Assembly: GCA_004556755.1 (NCBI GenBank)
Contig: SFFW01000011.1
Span: 1 to 49,633, forward strand
Source: Clostridiales bacterium
GTDB lineage: Bacteria; Bacillota; Clostridia; Oscillospirales; Oscillospiraceae
Direction of reading: 5' to 3'
DNA: 49,633 nt
Position numbers and translations under genes: made by a program. This document shows positions 31,796 through 41,153 of this stretch, piece after piece (within the stretch, counting starts at the first letter, position 1; each line of letters starts with the position of its first letter). The notes beneath the pieces are model-generated. The model did no database searches and was not told the DNA's origin. It saw only the letters and a program-made list of their open reading frames with translations.

Positions 31796-33063
31796 GGTCT
31801 TATCACTTCCATGATCTTCTCTGCTTCGGCGTATATCCTCTCAGGCTCGTCGCCGATGAAGTATTCGCCGTTTTCGTACAGGATCTTTCCGTTCACCATT
31901 GTGAGACGGATATTGTCTTTTGAGCCGGAATACACAATATTTTTGGCTATGTTGTTAAACGGATGCATATTCGGCTTGTGCATATTGATCACAGTGAGAT
32001 CGGCTTTTTTGCCGACGGCAACGGCGTTGCAGTCGTAAAGCCCCATCGCCTCGGCGCCGCCGACGCAGGCCGCCTTCAGTATTTCCAGTGCATCGACCGC
32101 CGCGGCGTCGCACTCCTTGTACTTGCCCAGCACCGCCGCAAGATACATCTCACGGAACATATCGAGTGCATTGTTGCTGCCTGCACCGTCAGTGCCGATC
32201 GCAAGGCGCACGCCACGTCTCAAAAACTCGGCTGCGGGAGCGATGCCGCTTGCAAGCTTGAGATTCGAGGCGGGATTCAGCACCGCAAAAAGTCCCCTGC
32301 CTGCAAAAATGTCAATGTCCTCGTCGCTCATCCACACACAGTGGAAGCCGCCGCCGCCGTAGTTGAACATCCCCATGCCGTCGAGCAGCTTTGCGGGCGT
32401 CACGCCCCAGCGCTCGATGCAGCCCTGCACCTCCGCCTTCGTTTCGGCAAGGTGCGTGAACACGGGCGCACGGTATTTGTCTGCCAGCTCTGCGACGAAT
32501 TCAAGCCGCTCCTTCGAGGTGGTGTACTCGCCGTGGAAGCCGAGGCGGTAGGATATAAGCTCATGCATACCGTTGTATCTGAGGAACTTGCCCTCAAGGT
32601 CACGGTAGTTTTTGTCAAAGTCGTTCATGTCGCCGCACAGCACGGTGCGGAAGCCGGAGTCGATGTTTGCTTTGATGTAGCTGTCGTTGTGGAAATACAT
32701 ATCGAAGCTTGCGGTTATTCCGCTGCTTAGGTATTCCATGATCGCAAGCTTTGCCATAACGTAGGCAGCGTCACCGTCGAGCTTTGCCTCGTTCGGCCAC
32801 ACCTGCTCATTGAGCCACTTGTCAAGGGGCATATCGTCCGCAAGGGAACGCAGAAAGGTCATACACGAATGAGTGTGCGCATTTTTGAAGCCCGGCATGA
32901 GCAGGTCCCCGTCAAGATCTATCTCCCGCTCAAATGTCGGAAGCTCCTGAGGGCATTTGCCGACGTGACAAATGCTTCCGCCGTCCACCCAGACCTCGCC
33001 GTCATTTACGGTGACGGCGCCGTCGGAAAAACACAGGATTCTGCCATTAAAAAATCTTATCAT
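31792..33063 (-). CDS. Amidohydrolase, MTA/SAH deaminase-like
   Basis: 423 residues, TIM-barrel amidohydrolase. PGFKNAHTHS (H63, H65) binds zinc with the His of THLAETK and the Asp of GTDGAGSNNALDM. Closest recognisable subfamily is the 5-methylthioadenosine/S-adenosylhomocysteine deaminases and chlorohydrolase-type enzymes (EAxRAATxxGAxALG equivalent: ILKAACVGGAEAMGL). Substrate not proven. 29 bases after murT. Confidence 0.88.
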   Translation of the reverse strand: MIRFFNGRILCFSDGAVTVNDGEVWVDGGSICHVGKCPQELPTFEREIDLDGDLLMPGFKNAHTHSCMTFLRSLADDMPLDKWLNEQVWPNEAKLDGDAAYVMAKLAIMEYLSSGITASFDMYFHNDSYIKANIDSGFRTVLCGDMNDFDKNYRDLEGKFLRYNGMHELISYRLGFHGEYTTSKERLEFVAELADKYRAPVFTHLAETKAEVQGCIERWGVTPAKLLDGMGMFNYGGGGFHCVWMSDEDIDIFAGRGLFAVLNPASNLKLASGIAPAAEFLRRGVRLAIGTDGAGSNNALDMFREMYLAAVLGKYKECDAAAVDALEILKAACVGGAEAMGLYDCNAVAVGKKADLTVINMHKPNMHPFNNIAKNIVYSGSKDNIRLTMVNGKILYENGEYFIGDEPERIYAEAEKIMEVIRP

Positions 33064-33092
33064 TTGTATGACCTCTCTTTATTTAAATTTTG

Positions 33093-34430
33093 TTATTGCC
33101 AAAACTCCTTGCCGCCGAATCTACGGACTATCTCGCCCCTTAGCTGAAGCATAGCCGTGTAGCTCGGCAGAAGATAAATTTTACGCTCCTCGTCGGAGAG
33201 TATATCCGGCAGCAGCTCGGCGGGCGCCGTCTCGAATTTAAGTCCCGCCTTTTCGGCACGCATGACGAGTGCGTCCGCCGCCTCGCCGGAAAGAATGATG
33301 CGCTCGGCTTTCACCCGGCGCTCAAGCGACTCAAAGTCTGCGTCATCGAGCCACGAAAGATCCCTGCCGTCTCCGGCACGGGCGTTTTGAATGAAAACGA
33401 CCGTTTTCGGGGATCGGTCGAGGGCAAGCAAGCTCAGCGTTCTGTTGACGGCGGCGGCGTTTTTGACGAGTATCATCTCCGCCCCGGTGTTTCCCAGCGT
33501 AAGCTTTTCCATTCTTCCGAAGCCGCAGCCGAAGCTCTCCGCCCCGCTTTGCACCGCTTCCGCCGACACGCCGGCGCTCAGTGCGGCGGTCACCGCCCCC
33601 GCAGCGTTATATGCGTTGTGCAGGCCCGGCAGAGCGGGCTTTATCCAAAAGCTCCTGCCGCAAGCGCAAAGGCTCAGCCCTTCTCCTTCGATGTAATCGT
33701 CGGCGGTAAGCCACGGTGCGGGTCTTTTAAGACCGCAGCGCATACAGCGGTAATCGCCGAGATTTGCATAGCTCACAAAGCGGTAGGAAAGCCTTGCTCC
33801 GCAGCGGGGGCATTCGCCGCTCTCGCCGCTGTCGGTGCTTTTCTTCGTCCCGCTCCGAAAGCCGAAAAAGCGGCATTCGTTCGGTGTTTGCGCTGCAAAC
33901 ATCGCCGCAAAGGGCGAGTCGGCATTGGCGCAAAGCAGCGTTTTCGGGCTTTTTATAAGCCCCGCCTTTATCGCCTCAAACGGCGCTGCGACACTGCCGT
34001 AGCGGTCCATCTGATCCTTAAACAGATTCGTCACCAAAAGCACCGCCGGTCGTATCTCGCCGAGGACGGTCCTTGCCGCCGCTTCGTCGCACTCGATGAC
34101 CGCCGTGCGCTTTTTCGGCCGCCCGAACAGGCTCAGATTCAGTATAAGCTCCGTCGCTATGCCCTTTCGGAGATTTGCGCCCGAACGGTTCAAGAGAACG
34201 TCCTCCCCGTCGTCGGAGAGCATTTTCTCAAGCATACGGCAGCTCGTCGTCTTGCCGTTTGTCCCCGTGACGGCGATAATGCGCACGCCCTCGGCGGCAA
34301 GGCTCAGTATGCCCGGATAAATTTTAAGCGCCAGCGCACCGGGCAGTGCGGTGGCTCCCCTTTTTATCAGCCGTAAAATTCCGTGCGTGGTCCGACAGAC
34401 CACGCACGCAATAAACGCCCGAAGCTTCAA
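33093..34430 (-). CDS. murT: Lipid II isoglutaminyl synthase subunit MurT-like Mur ligase
   Basis: 445 residues from a TTG at 34430; the first residues MKLRAFIACVVCR match MurT N-termini, which supports this start. ATP loop TGTNGKTT (55-62), a central zinc ribbon C207-C210/C229-C232 inserted in the ligase core, and a C-terminal DUF1727 domain with GRDLSWLDDADFE (D357), the region that completes the GatD active site. MurT with GatD amidates the D-Glu of lipid II. No gatD is adjacent: the next gene is an amidohydrolase. A perfect 11-bp hairpin lies within codons 7-17. Follows glmS by 48 bases. Confidence 0.9.
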   Translation of the reverse strand: MKLRAFIACVVCRTTHGILRLIKRGATALPGALALKIYPGILSLAAEGVRIIAVTGTNGKTTSCRMLEKMLSDDGEDVLLNRSGANLRKGIATELILNLSLFGRPKKRTAVIECDEAAARTVLGEIRPAVLLVTNLFKDQMDRYGSVAAPFEAIKAGLIKSPKTLLCANADSPFAAMFAAQTPNECRFFGFRSGTKKSTDSGESGECPRCGARLSYRFVSYANLGDYRCMRCGLKRPAPWLTADDYIEGEGLSLCACGRSFWIKPALPGLHNAYNAAGAVTAALSAGVSAEAVQSGAESFGCGFGRMEKLTLGNTGAEMILVKNAAAVNRTLSLLALDRSPKTVVFIQNARAGDGRDLSWLDDADFESLERRVKAERIILSGEAADALVMRAEKAGLKFETAPAELLPDILSDEERKIYLLPSYTAMLQLRGEIVRRFGGKEFWQ

Positions 34431-34478
34431 TGATACCTTTCACCTCAGTCTGCGGATTTGCGGGCGTGCCTGCCCAAT

Positions 34479-36317
34479 TTACTCTACCGTAACGGACTTT
34501 GCGAGGTTTCTGGGTTTGTCAATATCGCAGCCTCGGAGCAGTGCCACATAGTAAGCGAAAAGCTGAAGCGGCACAACGCCCAGCGAGGGCTGGAATATCG
34601 TATGTGTATTGGGAACGGCAATGACGTTCCCCACGGTCTTGCGCATTTCGGCGGCATGGCTCTCGGTCGTGACCGCAAGCACGTCGGCTCCTCTCGCCTG
34701 CACCTCGACGACGTTGCTCATCGCCTTGTCGAACAGTGCGGAGTAGGTGCCGAGAGCGACGACGAGGGTGCCGTCCTCGATAAGTGAGATGGTGCCGTGC
34801 TTGAGTTCGCCGGAAGCGTATGCCTCGGAGTGTATGTAGCTTATCTCCTTGAGCTTCAGGGAACCCTCAAGTCCCATGGCGTAGTCCAGATTCCTGCCTA
34901 TGAAGAACACGGAATCGTGGTTAAAGTAGTTGGACGCAAAGTGCTTTATGTCCTCGGTGTTTTCAAGCATCTGCTCCATCTTCGCGGGCAGGCGCAGCAG
35001 CTCGTTCATGATGCAGGCGTACTCCTCCTGCGACACGGTGCCGAGTATGTCGCCGAAGTACAGACCCAGCATATTGAGCAGCACGAGCTGAGTGCTGTAA
35101 GCCTTCGTGGTCGCAACGGCGATCTCCGGTCCCGCCCATGTGTACAGCACGTCGTCTGACTCTCTTGCGATGGAGCTGCCGACCACGTTCACGATGGACA
35201 GGATGTGAGCGCCGAGCGCCTTCGCCTCACGCAGAGCCGCCATTGTGTCAAGCGTCTCACCCGACTGGCTTATCACGATGACAAGGGAGCGGGGATCGAC
35301 GAGCGGGTCGCAGTAGCGGAATTCCGACGCAAGGCAGACCTCGACCGGCTTTCTGAGCATACGCTCAAGGTTGTACTTGCCCACCACACCGACATGATAT
35401 GAGGAGCCGCACGCCACTATGTATATTTTATTGATGGAGCTTATATAATCTGCGTCGATCTTGAGATCCTCGAAGAACACCCTATTGTCCTTTATGCGGC
35501 TGAACGCCGTTTTGCGGATGGCTTCGGGCTGCTCCATGATCTCCTTAAGCATGAAGTGGGCATAGCCGCCCTTCTCGGCTGCGGAAACGTCCCAGTCGAT
35601 GGTGTGATGCTCCTTAGTGATGGGCTGCTCAAGTGAATTGTAAAACTCGACGCCGTCCTTGGACACGACGGCGACCTCACCGTCCTCCATGTAGGAAACA
35701 TCCCTCGTGTGCTTGATGATCGCCGTAACGTCGCTCGCTATGAAGTTGCAGCCCTCGCCGTAGCCTATGAGCAGGGGCGCATCCTTTCTTGCGGCGATGA
35801 AATGCTCCGGCTCGTCGGCGCAGAGGATGCCGAGAGCGTAAGCGCCCTCGATGCGGCGCAGGACTCTGAACACCGCCTCAAGGCAGCTTCCGCACTCCTC
35901 GTAGTAGTAGGCGATAAGCTGCGTCACGACCTCGGTGTCCGTCTCGGAGCGGAACTCATAGCCCTTGGAGCGCAGGAAGTCCCGCAGCTCGACATAGTTT
36001 TCGATTATTCCGTTATGCACGACGGCGATCTTGCCGTTGCCGCTCAGATGCGGGTGAGCGTTTATATCGTTCGGCTCGCCGTGGGTCGCCCAACGGGTGT
36101 GCCCGATGCCGATCGTACCCTCGACGCTTTTGCCGCCGTTTATAATGTCGCTCAGGACCTTGAGCCTGCCCTTGGATTTTTTGACCTGAAGCTCTCTTTC
36201 CCCGGACAGCACGGCGATGCCGGCAGAGTCGTAGCCTCTGTACTCAAGCCGCTGAAGCCCGTCGAGCAATATGGGAGCCGCCTGCTCTGTGCCTATAAAG
36301 CCAACTATTCCGCACAT
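34479..36317 (-). CDS. glmS: Glutamine--fructose-6-phosphate aminotransferase (isomerizing)
   Basis: 612 residues from the ATG at 36317; AAAGGA upstream, and MCGIVGF places the catalytic Cys at position 2 after Met removal. The class II glutaminase domain (1-~220: RGYDSAGIA, HTRWATHGEPN, HNGIIENY) is followed by two SIS sugar-binding domains (ACGSSYHVG, SQSGETLDT) and the invariant C-terminal PRNLAKSVTVE. Makes glucosamine-6-phosphate for peptidoglycan. No glmS ribozyme fits in the ~70-base leader. Heads a run with murT. Confidence 0.97.
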   Translation of the reverse strand: MCGIVGFIGTEQAAPILLDGLQRLEYRGYDSAGIAVLSGERELQVKKSKGRLKVLSDIINGGKSVEGTIGIGHTRWATHGEPNDINAHPHLSGNGKIAVVHNGIIENYVELRDFLRSKGYEFRSETDTEVVTQLIAYYYEECGSCLEAVFRVLRRIEGAYALGILCADEPEHFIAARKDAPLLIGYGEGCNFIASDVTAIIKHTRDVSYMEDGEVAVVSKDGVEFYNSLEQPITKEHHTIDWDVSAAEKGGYAHFMLKEIMEQPEAIRKTAFSRIKDNRVFFEDLKIDADYISSINKIYIVACGSSYHVGVVGKYNLERMLRKPVEVCLASEFRYCDPLVDPRSLVIVISQSGETLDTMAALREAKALGAHILSIVNVVGSSIARESDDVLYTWAGPEIAVATTKAYSTQLVLLNMLGLYFGDILGTVSQEEYACIMNELLRLPAKMEQMLENTEDIKHFASNYFNHDSVFFIGRNLDYAMGLEGSLKLKEISYIHSEAYASGELKHGTISLIEDGTLVVALGTYSALFDKAMSNVVEVQARGADVLAVTTESHAAEMRKTVGNVIAVPNTHTIFQPSLGVVPLQLFAYYVALLRGCDIDKPRNLAKSVTVE

Positions 36318-36393
36318 AATTGCAATTCCTTTCGGATCATATTTCAATTTAATGTATGGGTGCAAAGAGTATATTCCTACCCATATTAAAATG

Positions 36394-36421
36394 ATTATAT
36401 CACCTTTTGCCGATTAAGCAA
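36394..36421 (-). promoter_or_regulatory. Promoter of glmS
   Basis: TTGCTT (36416-36421), a 16-bp spacer and a perfect TATAAT (36394-36399) on the minus strand, about 75 bases before the ATG. Confidence 0.7.
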
Positions 36422-36481
36422 CAAATTTTCCGTTTTTTCTCTACCGCAATAAGAACAGTGGATTTTTCGGCGGCGTTATAG

Positions 36482-36487
36482 TATAAT
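36482..36487 (+). promoter_or_regulatory. -10 element of the two-component operon
   Basis: TATAAT at 36482-36487, 28 bases before the GTG of the response regulator. The sequence 17 bases upstream (TGGATT) is a poor -35, so activation may be needed. Confidence 0.45.
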
Positions 36488-36514
36488 TTCAACATATTAC
36501 TGCGGAGGTGCGCC

Positions 36515-37186
36515 GTGTACAAGCTTATGATAGTAGAGGACGACCGAGGTATTGCGGAGGCCGTCAAGAAGCAGGCGGAGAGCTGGGGTCTTGAGGCTCT
36601 TGCGGTGAGCGACTTTTCGGGCGTTATGGACGAGTTTGCCCGCTTTGAGCCGCACATCGTCCTGCTCGACATTTCCCTGCCCTTTTATAACGGCTACCAC
36701 TGGTGCGGTGAGATACGCAAGGTCTCGAAGGTCCCGGTCATATTCATATCCTCCGCCTCGGACAACATGAACATCATCATGGCGATGAACATGGGCGCCG
36801 ACGATTTTATAGCAAAGCCCTTTGACCAAAGCGTACTTATCGCAAAGATCATGGCGCTGCTCCGCCGAAGCTACGACTTTGCGCCGTCGAAGAATATACT
36901 TACGCACAAGGGCGCTGTCTTAGACCCCGGCGCAGGTGTTTTGAATTACGACGGCGAGCGCATCGAGCTAACGAAAAACGAGTCCCGCATTCTGCTCTGC
37001 CTTATGGAGAGTAAGGGACAGACGGTGAGCCGTGAGCGGCTCATGGAGCGCCTGTGGGAGACCGACTCCTTCGTTGACGAGAACACCCTGACCGTGAACG
37101 TGAACCGTCTGCGCAAAAAGCTTGACAAGGCGGGGCTTTCCGGCTTTATCACCACAAAGTTCGGCGTCGGCTATATGATCGAGTGA
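36515..37186 (+). CDS. OmpR-family response regulator (BceR-like)
   Basis: 223 residues from a GTG at 36515 with GGAGGTG five bases upstream. Receiver domain with acidic pocket D9-D10, phosphoacceptor D52 and K101 (FIAKPF); winged-helix DNA-binding domain from ~125 (LTKNESRILLCLMES, DENTLTVNVNRLRKKL). Sequence and context (kinase and Bce-type ABC transporter immediately downstream) point to the BceR group, which responds to peptide antibiotics at the cell wall. Confidence 0.93.
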   Translation: MYKLMIVEDDRGIAEAVKKQAESWGLEALAVSDFSGVMDEFARFEPHIVLLDISLPFYNGYHWCGEIRKVSKVPVIFISSASDNMNIIMAMNMGADDFIAKPFDQSVLIAKIMALLRRSYDFAPSKNILTHKGAVLDPGAGVLNYDGERIELTKNESRILLCLMESKGQTVSRERLMERLWETDSFVDENTLTVNVNRLRKKLDKAGLSGFITTKFGVGYMIE

Positions 37187-37198
37187 GAGGAGCCCGCA

Positions 37199-38182
37199 AT
37201 GAAGCTATTCCTTAAATATCTGCGACAGCACCGCTTGGGCTTAGCCGCATATTTCGTATTCTCGGCGATCTTCGCCTTTTCGTTTTATTTGTATGCTCTG
37301 CCGCTTGCCGCCGTTTTGTACCCTGCGGCGCTGTGCCTGCTTTTGGGCGTCGGCGTCGTTATCGCCGATTTTCTGCGTATGCGCAAAAGGCACCTTCAGC
37401 TTGCGGGACTTGCAAATGCGGGAGCGGAGCTTTTAAGCTCGCTGCCGGAGCCTGTGGGCATAGAGAGCGCCGACTATCAAAACATCATCGCCGCACTTCG
37501 CAGCGAATGTGCCTCCCTGCGCTCGGATTACGACGGCCGTGTTCGTGACATGAACGAATACTACACCCTGTGGGTGCATCAGATAAAGACGCCCATCGCC
37601 TCGATGCGTCTGGCGCTCAGGAGCGAGGACAGCCCGCTTTCACGCAGACTGTTTTCCGACCTCCTGCGCATTGAGCAGTACGTTGAGATGGTCATGGTCT
37701 ACCTGCGTCTCGACGCCGACGCCGGAGACTATGTGTTCCGTGAGTGCGAGCTTGACGACATTATAAAGCGCTCGCTGCGCCGCTTCTCGTCCGAGTTTAT
37801 CGACCGTAGGCTGTCGCTGAGCTTTGAGCCGTCCATGCTCAAGATCGTCACCGACGAAAAGTGGCTCGGCTTCGTTTTGGACCAGCTTCTGTCGAACGCA
37901 CTCAAGTACACGCAGAGCGGCGGCATCGCCGTGTATCTTTCGGAGGGGCATATCCTCTGCATAAAGGACAGCGGCATCGGCATTGCGCCGGAGGATCTGC
38001 CGCTTGTGTTCCAAAAGGGCTACACGGGCTGCAACGGCAGAACGGATATGCGTGCAAGCGGCATCGGGCTTTACCTTTGCGGCAAGGTGTGCAAAAACCT
38101 CGGCATCGGTATAAGCGCCGAGTCCGAGGTCGGAAGCGGAACGGTTTTAAAGCTCGACATGAGCCAGCACAGGGTAGCTTGA
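37199..38182 (+). CDS. Intramembrane-sensing histidine kinase (BceS-like)
   Basis: 327 residues. Two membrane helices (about 15-33 and 36-56) joined by almost no external loop, as in kinases that sense through a partner transporter. Phosphoacceptor H127 in WVHQIKTPI; ATP-binding domain with N-box LLSNALKYT, G1 KDSGIGI, F-box VFQKGYTG, and G2 GIGLYLCG. 12 bases after the response regulator. Confidence 0.93.
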   Translation: MKLFLKYLRQHRLGLAAYFVFSAIFAFSFYLYALPLAAVLYPAALCLLLGVGVVIADFLRMRKRHLQLAGLANAGAELLSSLPEPVGIESADYQNIIAALRSECASLRSDYDGRVRDMNEYYTLWVHQIKTPIASMRLALRSEDSPLSRRLFSDLLRIEQYVEMVMVYLRLDADAGDYVFRECELDDIIKRSLRRFSSEFIDRRLSLSFEPSMLKIVTDEKWLGFVLDQLLSNALKYTQSGGIAVYLSEGHILCIKDSGIGIAPEDLPLVFQKGYTGCNGRTDMRASGIGLYLCGKVCKNLGIGISAESEVGSGTVLKLDMSQHRVA

Positions 38183-38186
38183 TTTT

Positions 38187-38265
38187 AAATCTTACAACAA
38201 TGTTAGATTTGACGGGAGAAATGTAAGCCGATTCGATGGAACACATTTCTCCCTCGTCGTATAAT
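38187..38265 (+). promoter_or_regulatory. Regulated promoter of bceAB-like genes with two inverted repeats
   Basis: Between the kinase and transporter genes are an imperfect repeat AATCTTACA...TGTTAGATT (38187-38210), a perfect 11-bp inverted repeat GGGAGAAATGT (38214-38224)/ACATTTCTCCC (38243-38253), and a perfect TATAAT at 38260-38265 with only a weak -35 (TGGAAC). The arrangement fits a response-regulator-activated promoter, the first repeat (TTACA...TGTTA) being the likely regulator site. The second repeat would overlap the -35 region. Confidence 0.6.
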
Positions 38266-38293
38266 GAGGGCGAAATCCAAAGGAGGAAGCAAA

Positions 38294-39058
38294 ATGAGTA
38301 TTCTTGAAGTTAACGGACTTAAAAAGGTTTATTCCACCCGTCTGGGCGGAAACAAGGTCGAAGCCCTCAAAAATGTCAATTTCAGCGTCGAAGAAGGCGA
38401 ATACGTTGCCATAATGGGTGAATCCGGCTCCGGCAAGACCACTCTTCTCAACATACTTGCGGCCTTGGACAAGCCCACCGCAGGCAGCGTAAAGCTCGAC
38501 GGCATGGAGCTTTTCGACATACGGGAAAGCGACATTGCGCAGTTTCGCCGTGACAAGCTCGGCTTTGTGTTTCAGGAGTTCAATCTCCTTGACACCTTCA
38601 CGGTCGAGGACAACATCTTTCTGCCCCTCGTTCTTGCGGGCAAGAGCTACGACGAGATGCGCACCCGTATGATCCCCGTCGCAAAGCGCCTCGGCATCGG
38701 CGAGATACTCAAGAAGTACCCCTACGAGATCTCCGGCGGTCAGAAGCAGCGTGCTGCGGTCGCAAGAGCGATCATAACAAACCCCCGCATCGTGCTTGCG
38801 GACGAGCCTACGGGTGCGCTCGACTCAAGATCGACCGACGAGCTGCTCAAGCTCTTTGACGAGCTGAACCGTTCGGGTCAGACCGTTTTGATGGTCACTC
38901 ACTCCGTCAAGGCGGCAAGCACCGCAAGCCGGGTTCTTTTTATAAAAGACGGCGAGGTGTACCATCAGATCTACCGTGGCGAAAGCAGCAGCCAGCAGCT
39001 TTATCAGAAGATCTCCGACACGCTCACCATGCTTGCGACAGGCGGTGACCGCAAATGA
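38294..39058 (+). CDS. ABC transporter ATP-binding protein (BceA-like)
   Basis: 254 residues from the ATG at 38294 (AAAGGAGG upstream). Walker A GESGSGKT (42-49), Q-loop FQEFNLLDTF, signature SGGQKQR, Walker B IVLADEPTGALD and H-loop VTHS: a complete MacB/LolD-type ATPase, as used by Bce transporters. Overlaps the permease start by four bases. Confidence 0.95.
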   Translation: MSILEVNGLKKVYSTRLGGNKVEALKNVNFSVEEGEYVAIMGESGSGKTTLLNILAALDKPTAGSVKLDGMELFDIRESDIAQFRRDKLGFVFQEFNLLDTFTVEDNIFLPLVLAGKSYDEMRTRMIPVAKRLGIGEILKKYPYEISGGQKQRAAVARAIITNPRIVLADEPTGALDSRSTDELLKLFDELNRSGQTVLMVTHSVKAASTASRVLFIKDGEVYHQIYRGESSSQQLYQKISDTLTMLATGGDRK

Positions 39059-41118
39059 AAAAGCTCCTGTACCCCCGTCTTGCGTGGCAGAGTATGCGCA
39101 AGAACGGTCGGCTTTATAAGCCCTACATCCTGACCTGCATCGGCATGGTCGCCGTGTTCTTCATTCTTTTCTCGCTCTCCGAGTCCGAGGTCATCGCCTC
39201 CATGCCGAGAGGCAGCGGGGCGGCGATGGCCGTGATGGCTCTGGGCTCATGGGTCCTCGGCATCTTCTCTCTCATATTCCTGTTTTACACCAACTCCTTT
39301 CTTATCCGCCGTAGGAACCGTGAGTTCGGACTCTATAACGTTCTCGGCATGGGCAAGCGCAACATCGCAAGGATCCTGCTGTGGGAAAACCTCATCATTG
39401 CGGCTCTCTCCCTCGCTGCCGGACTTTTCCTCGGCATTGCGCTTTCAAAGCTCTCCGAGCTCGGTCTTTTAAAGCTCATAAACGCAGATGCGACCTTAGG
39501 CTTTTCCGTCTCCCTGCACTCGGTCGCGGTCACCGCCGCCCTCTTTGCGGTGATCTTCGCATTGCAGTATATAAGCTCGCTGTTTAAGATCAGCATCTCA
39601 AAGCCCGTCGAGCTGCTGCGCAGTGAAAACGCCGGCGAAAAGCCCCCCAAGGGAAACGTCCTTTTGGGCGTTTTAGGCATCGCTCTTTTGGGCGGAGCCT
39701 ACTACCTCTCCGTCTCTATAGAGCAGCCCCTCACGGCGCTTTCCCTGTTCTTTGTCGCCGTCATCATGGTCATTGTCGGCAGCTACCTTGTGTTCATCTC
39801 CGGCTCCGTGCTGCTCTGCCGTCTGCTGCAGAAGAACAAGCGCTACTATTATAACAAGCGCCACTTCGTCTCGGTCTCCGGCATGGCGTACCGCATGAAG
39901 CGCAACGGTGCGGGACTTGCGTCCATATGCATCCTCGTCACCATGGTGCTTGTCATGATCTCCTCCACCTCCTGCCTGTACTTCGGTGCGGACGACTCCC
40001 TCAATACGCTCTACCCCAGAGACGTGAACCTGAGCTTCCTCTTTGACGAGAAGACCTCCTCCGTCGTCGACGAGGAGATCGCAAATATTCGCCGGAGCAT
40101 CGACGAAATATGCGCCGACGCCGGAATGTCTAACCCCATCAGCATACGCACCGCAAGCGCCTCCGGACTTCTCCGTGACGGCAACATCACGACCGACCCC
40201 ACCAATGTCGATAACCTCGACCTCACCGTCGACTACGACGACGTCGTGAACGTCGAATTCATACCGCTGTCCGACTACAACGAGGCGACGGGTGAAAACC
40301 GCAAGCTGAGTTCCGGCGAAGCGCTCGTGTACGGTATGCGCATCGACTACGATTTCGACACCCTCTCCATCGACGGCAGCCGCCCTCTGCGTGTTGTCGA
40401 TACGCTCGACGACTTCCCGCAGTACGGCGGTCAAAACGTCACCTACGTCGTTCCGACCGTGTTCGTCGTCATCCCCGACTTCCTCGACTACTGCACCGAG
40501 GTGCTGACCGATATAAACGACGCCGACGGCAAGCTCTATGTGCGTTGGTACTACAGCTTCGACACGGAGCTTTCCGGTGACGAGGAGGATGTTCTCTTTG
40601 AGAAGCTTCTTGACGGTCTCTCCCTTGATCTCTCAAGCGCAGTCAATATTGACTATGACTGCATATCCTTCAACATCGCGTCGAGGGATTCCAACAGACA
40701 GGACTTCTTTGAGGCCTTCGGCAGCCTGCTGTTCCTCGGAATAATGCTCAGCCTCGTGTTCACGCTTGCGGCGGTGCTTATCATCTACTACAAGCAGATC
40801 TGCGAGGGCTATGAGGACAGACGCCGCTACGAGATCATGCAGAGCGTCGGCATGACGAAGCAGGAGATACGAAAGAGCATAAACTCTCAGCTTCTCACGG
40901 TGTTCTTCCTACCGCTCCTTTTTGCAGGGCTGCACCTCAGCTTCGCCTTCCCGTTTATAAACAAGATACTGCTCATGTTCAACTTCAATAACCTCGGACT
41001 TCTCATCGGGGTGACCGCACTGAGCTTTGTCCTGTTCGCCCTGCTGTACACCGTCGTGTACCGCATGACCGGCAACGCATATTACAAGATCGTCAGCGAA
41101 AAGGACGACCGCAATTAA
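39055..41118 (+). CDS. BceB-like ABC transporter permease (FtsX domains)
   Basis: 687 residues. About ten membrane helices: four at the N-terminus with the first FtsX domain, two central, a ~220-residue extracytoplasmic domain (about 310-545) between two helices, and a C-terminal FtsX unit with RRRYEIMQSVGMTKQEIRKSI. This large external loop is the hallmark of BceB-type permeases that bind peptide antibiotics or their lipid targets and signal to the kinase. The ligand is not readable. Confidence 0.93.
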   Translation: MKKLLYPRLAWQSMRKNGRLYKPYILTCIGMVAVFFILFSLSESEVIASMPRGSGAAMAVMALGSWVLGIFSLIFLFYTNSFLIRRRNREFGLYNVLGMGKRNIARILLWENLIIAALSLAAGLFLGIALSKLSELGLLKLINADATLGFSVSLHSVAVTAALFAVIFALQYISSLFKISISKPVELLRSENAGEKPPKGNVLLGVLGIALLGGAYYLSVSIEQPLTALSLFFVAVIMVIVGSYLVFISGSVLLCRLLQKNKRYYYNKRHFVSVSGMAYRMKRNGAGLASICILVTMVLVMISSTSCLYFGADDSLNTLYPRDVNLSFLFDEKTSSVVDEEIANIRRSIDEICADAGMSNPISIRTASASGLLRDGNITTDPTNVDNLDLTVDYDDVVNVEFIPLSDYNEATGENRKLSSGEALVYGMRIDYDFDTLSIDGSRPLRVVDTLDDFPQYGGQNVTYVVPTVFVVIPDFLDYCTEVLTDINDADGKLYVRWYYSFDTELSGDEEDVLFEKLLDGLSLDLSSAVNIDYDCISFNIASRDSNRQDFFEAFGSLLFLGIMLSLVFTLAAVLIIYYKQICEGYEDRRRYEIMQSVGMTKQEIRKSINSQLLTVFFLPLLFAGLHLSFAFPFINKILLMFNFNNLGLLIGVTALSFVLFALLYTVVYRMTGNAYYKIVSEKDDRN

Positions 41119-41122
41119 GCGC

Positions 41123-41150
41123 AAAAAGCTCCCGCAAAGCGGGAGCTTTT
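41123..41150 (+). terminator. Terminator of the Bce module
   Basis: Stem AAAAGCTCCCGC/GCGGGAGCTTTT with loop AAA, followed by CGTTT, starting five bases after the permease stop. Confidence 0.85.
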
Positions 41151-41153
41151 CGT

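Noticed and set aside
34381..34410. Hairpin at the start of murT read as a terminator after glmS.
   Set aside because: No T-run follows on the minus strand, and the codons across it match MurT N-termini, so it is inside the coding region.
36318..36400. Possible glmS ribozyme upstream of glmS.
   Set aside because: The promoter lies only about 75 bases from the start codon, too little for the ~150-base ribozyme, and its conserved core is not visible.
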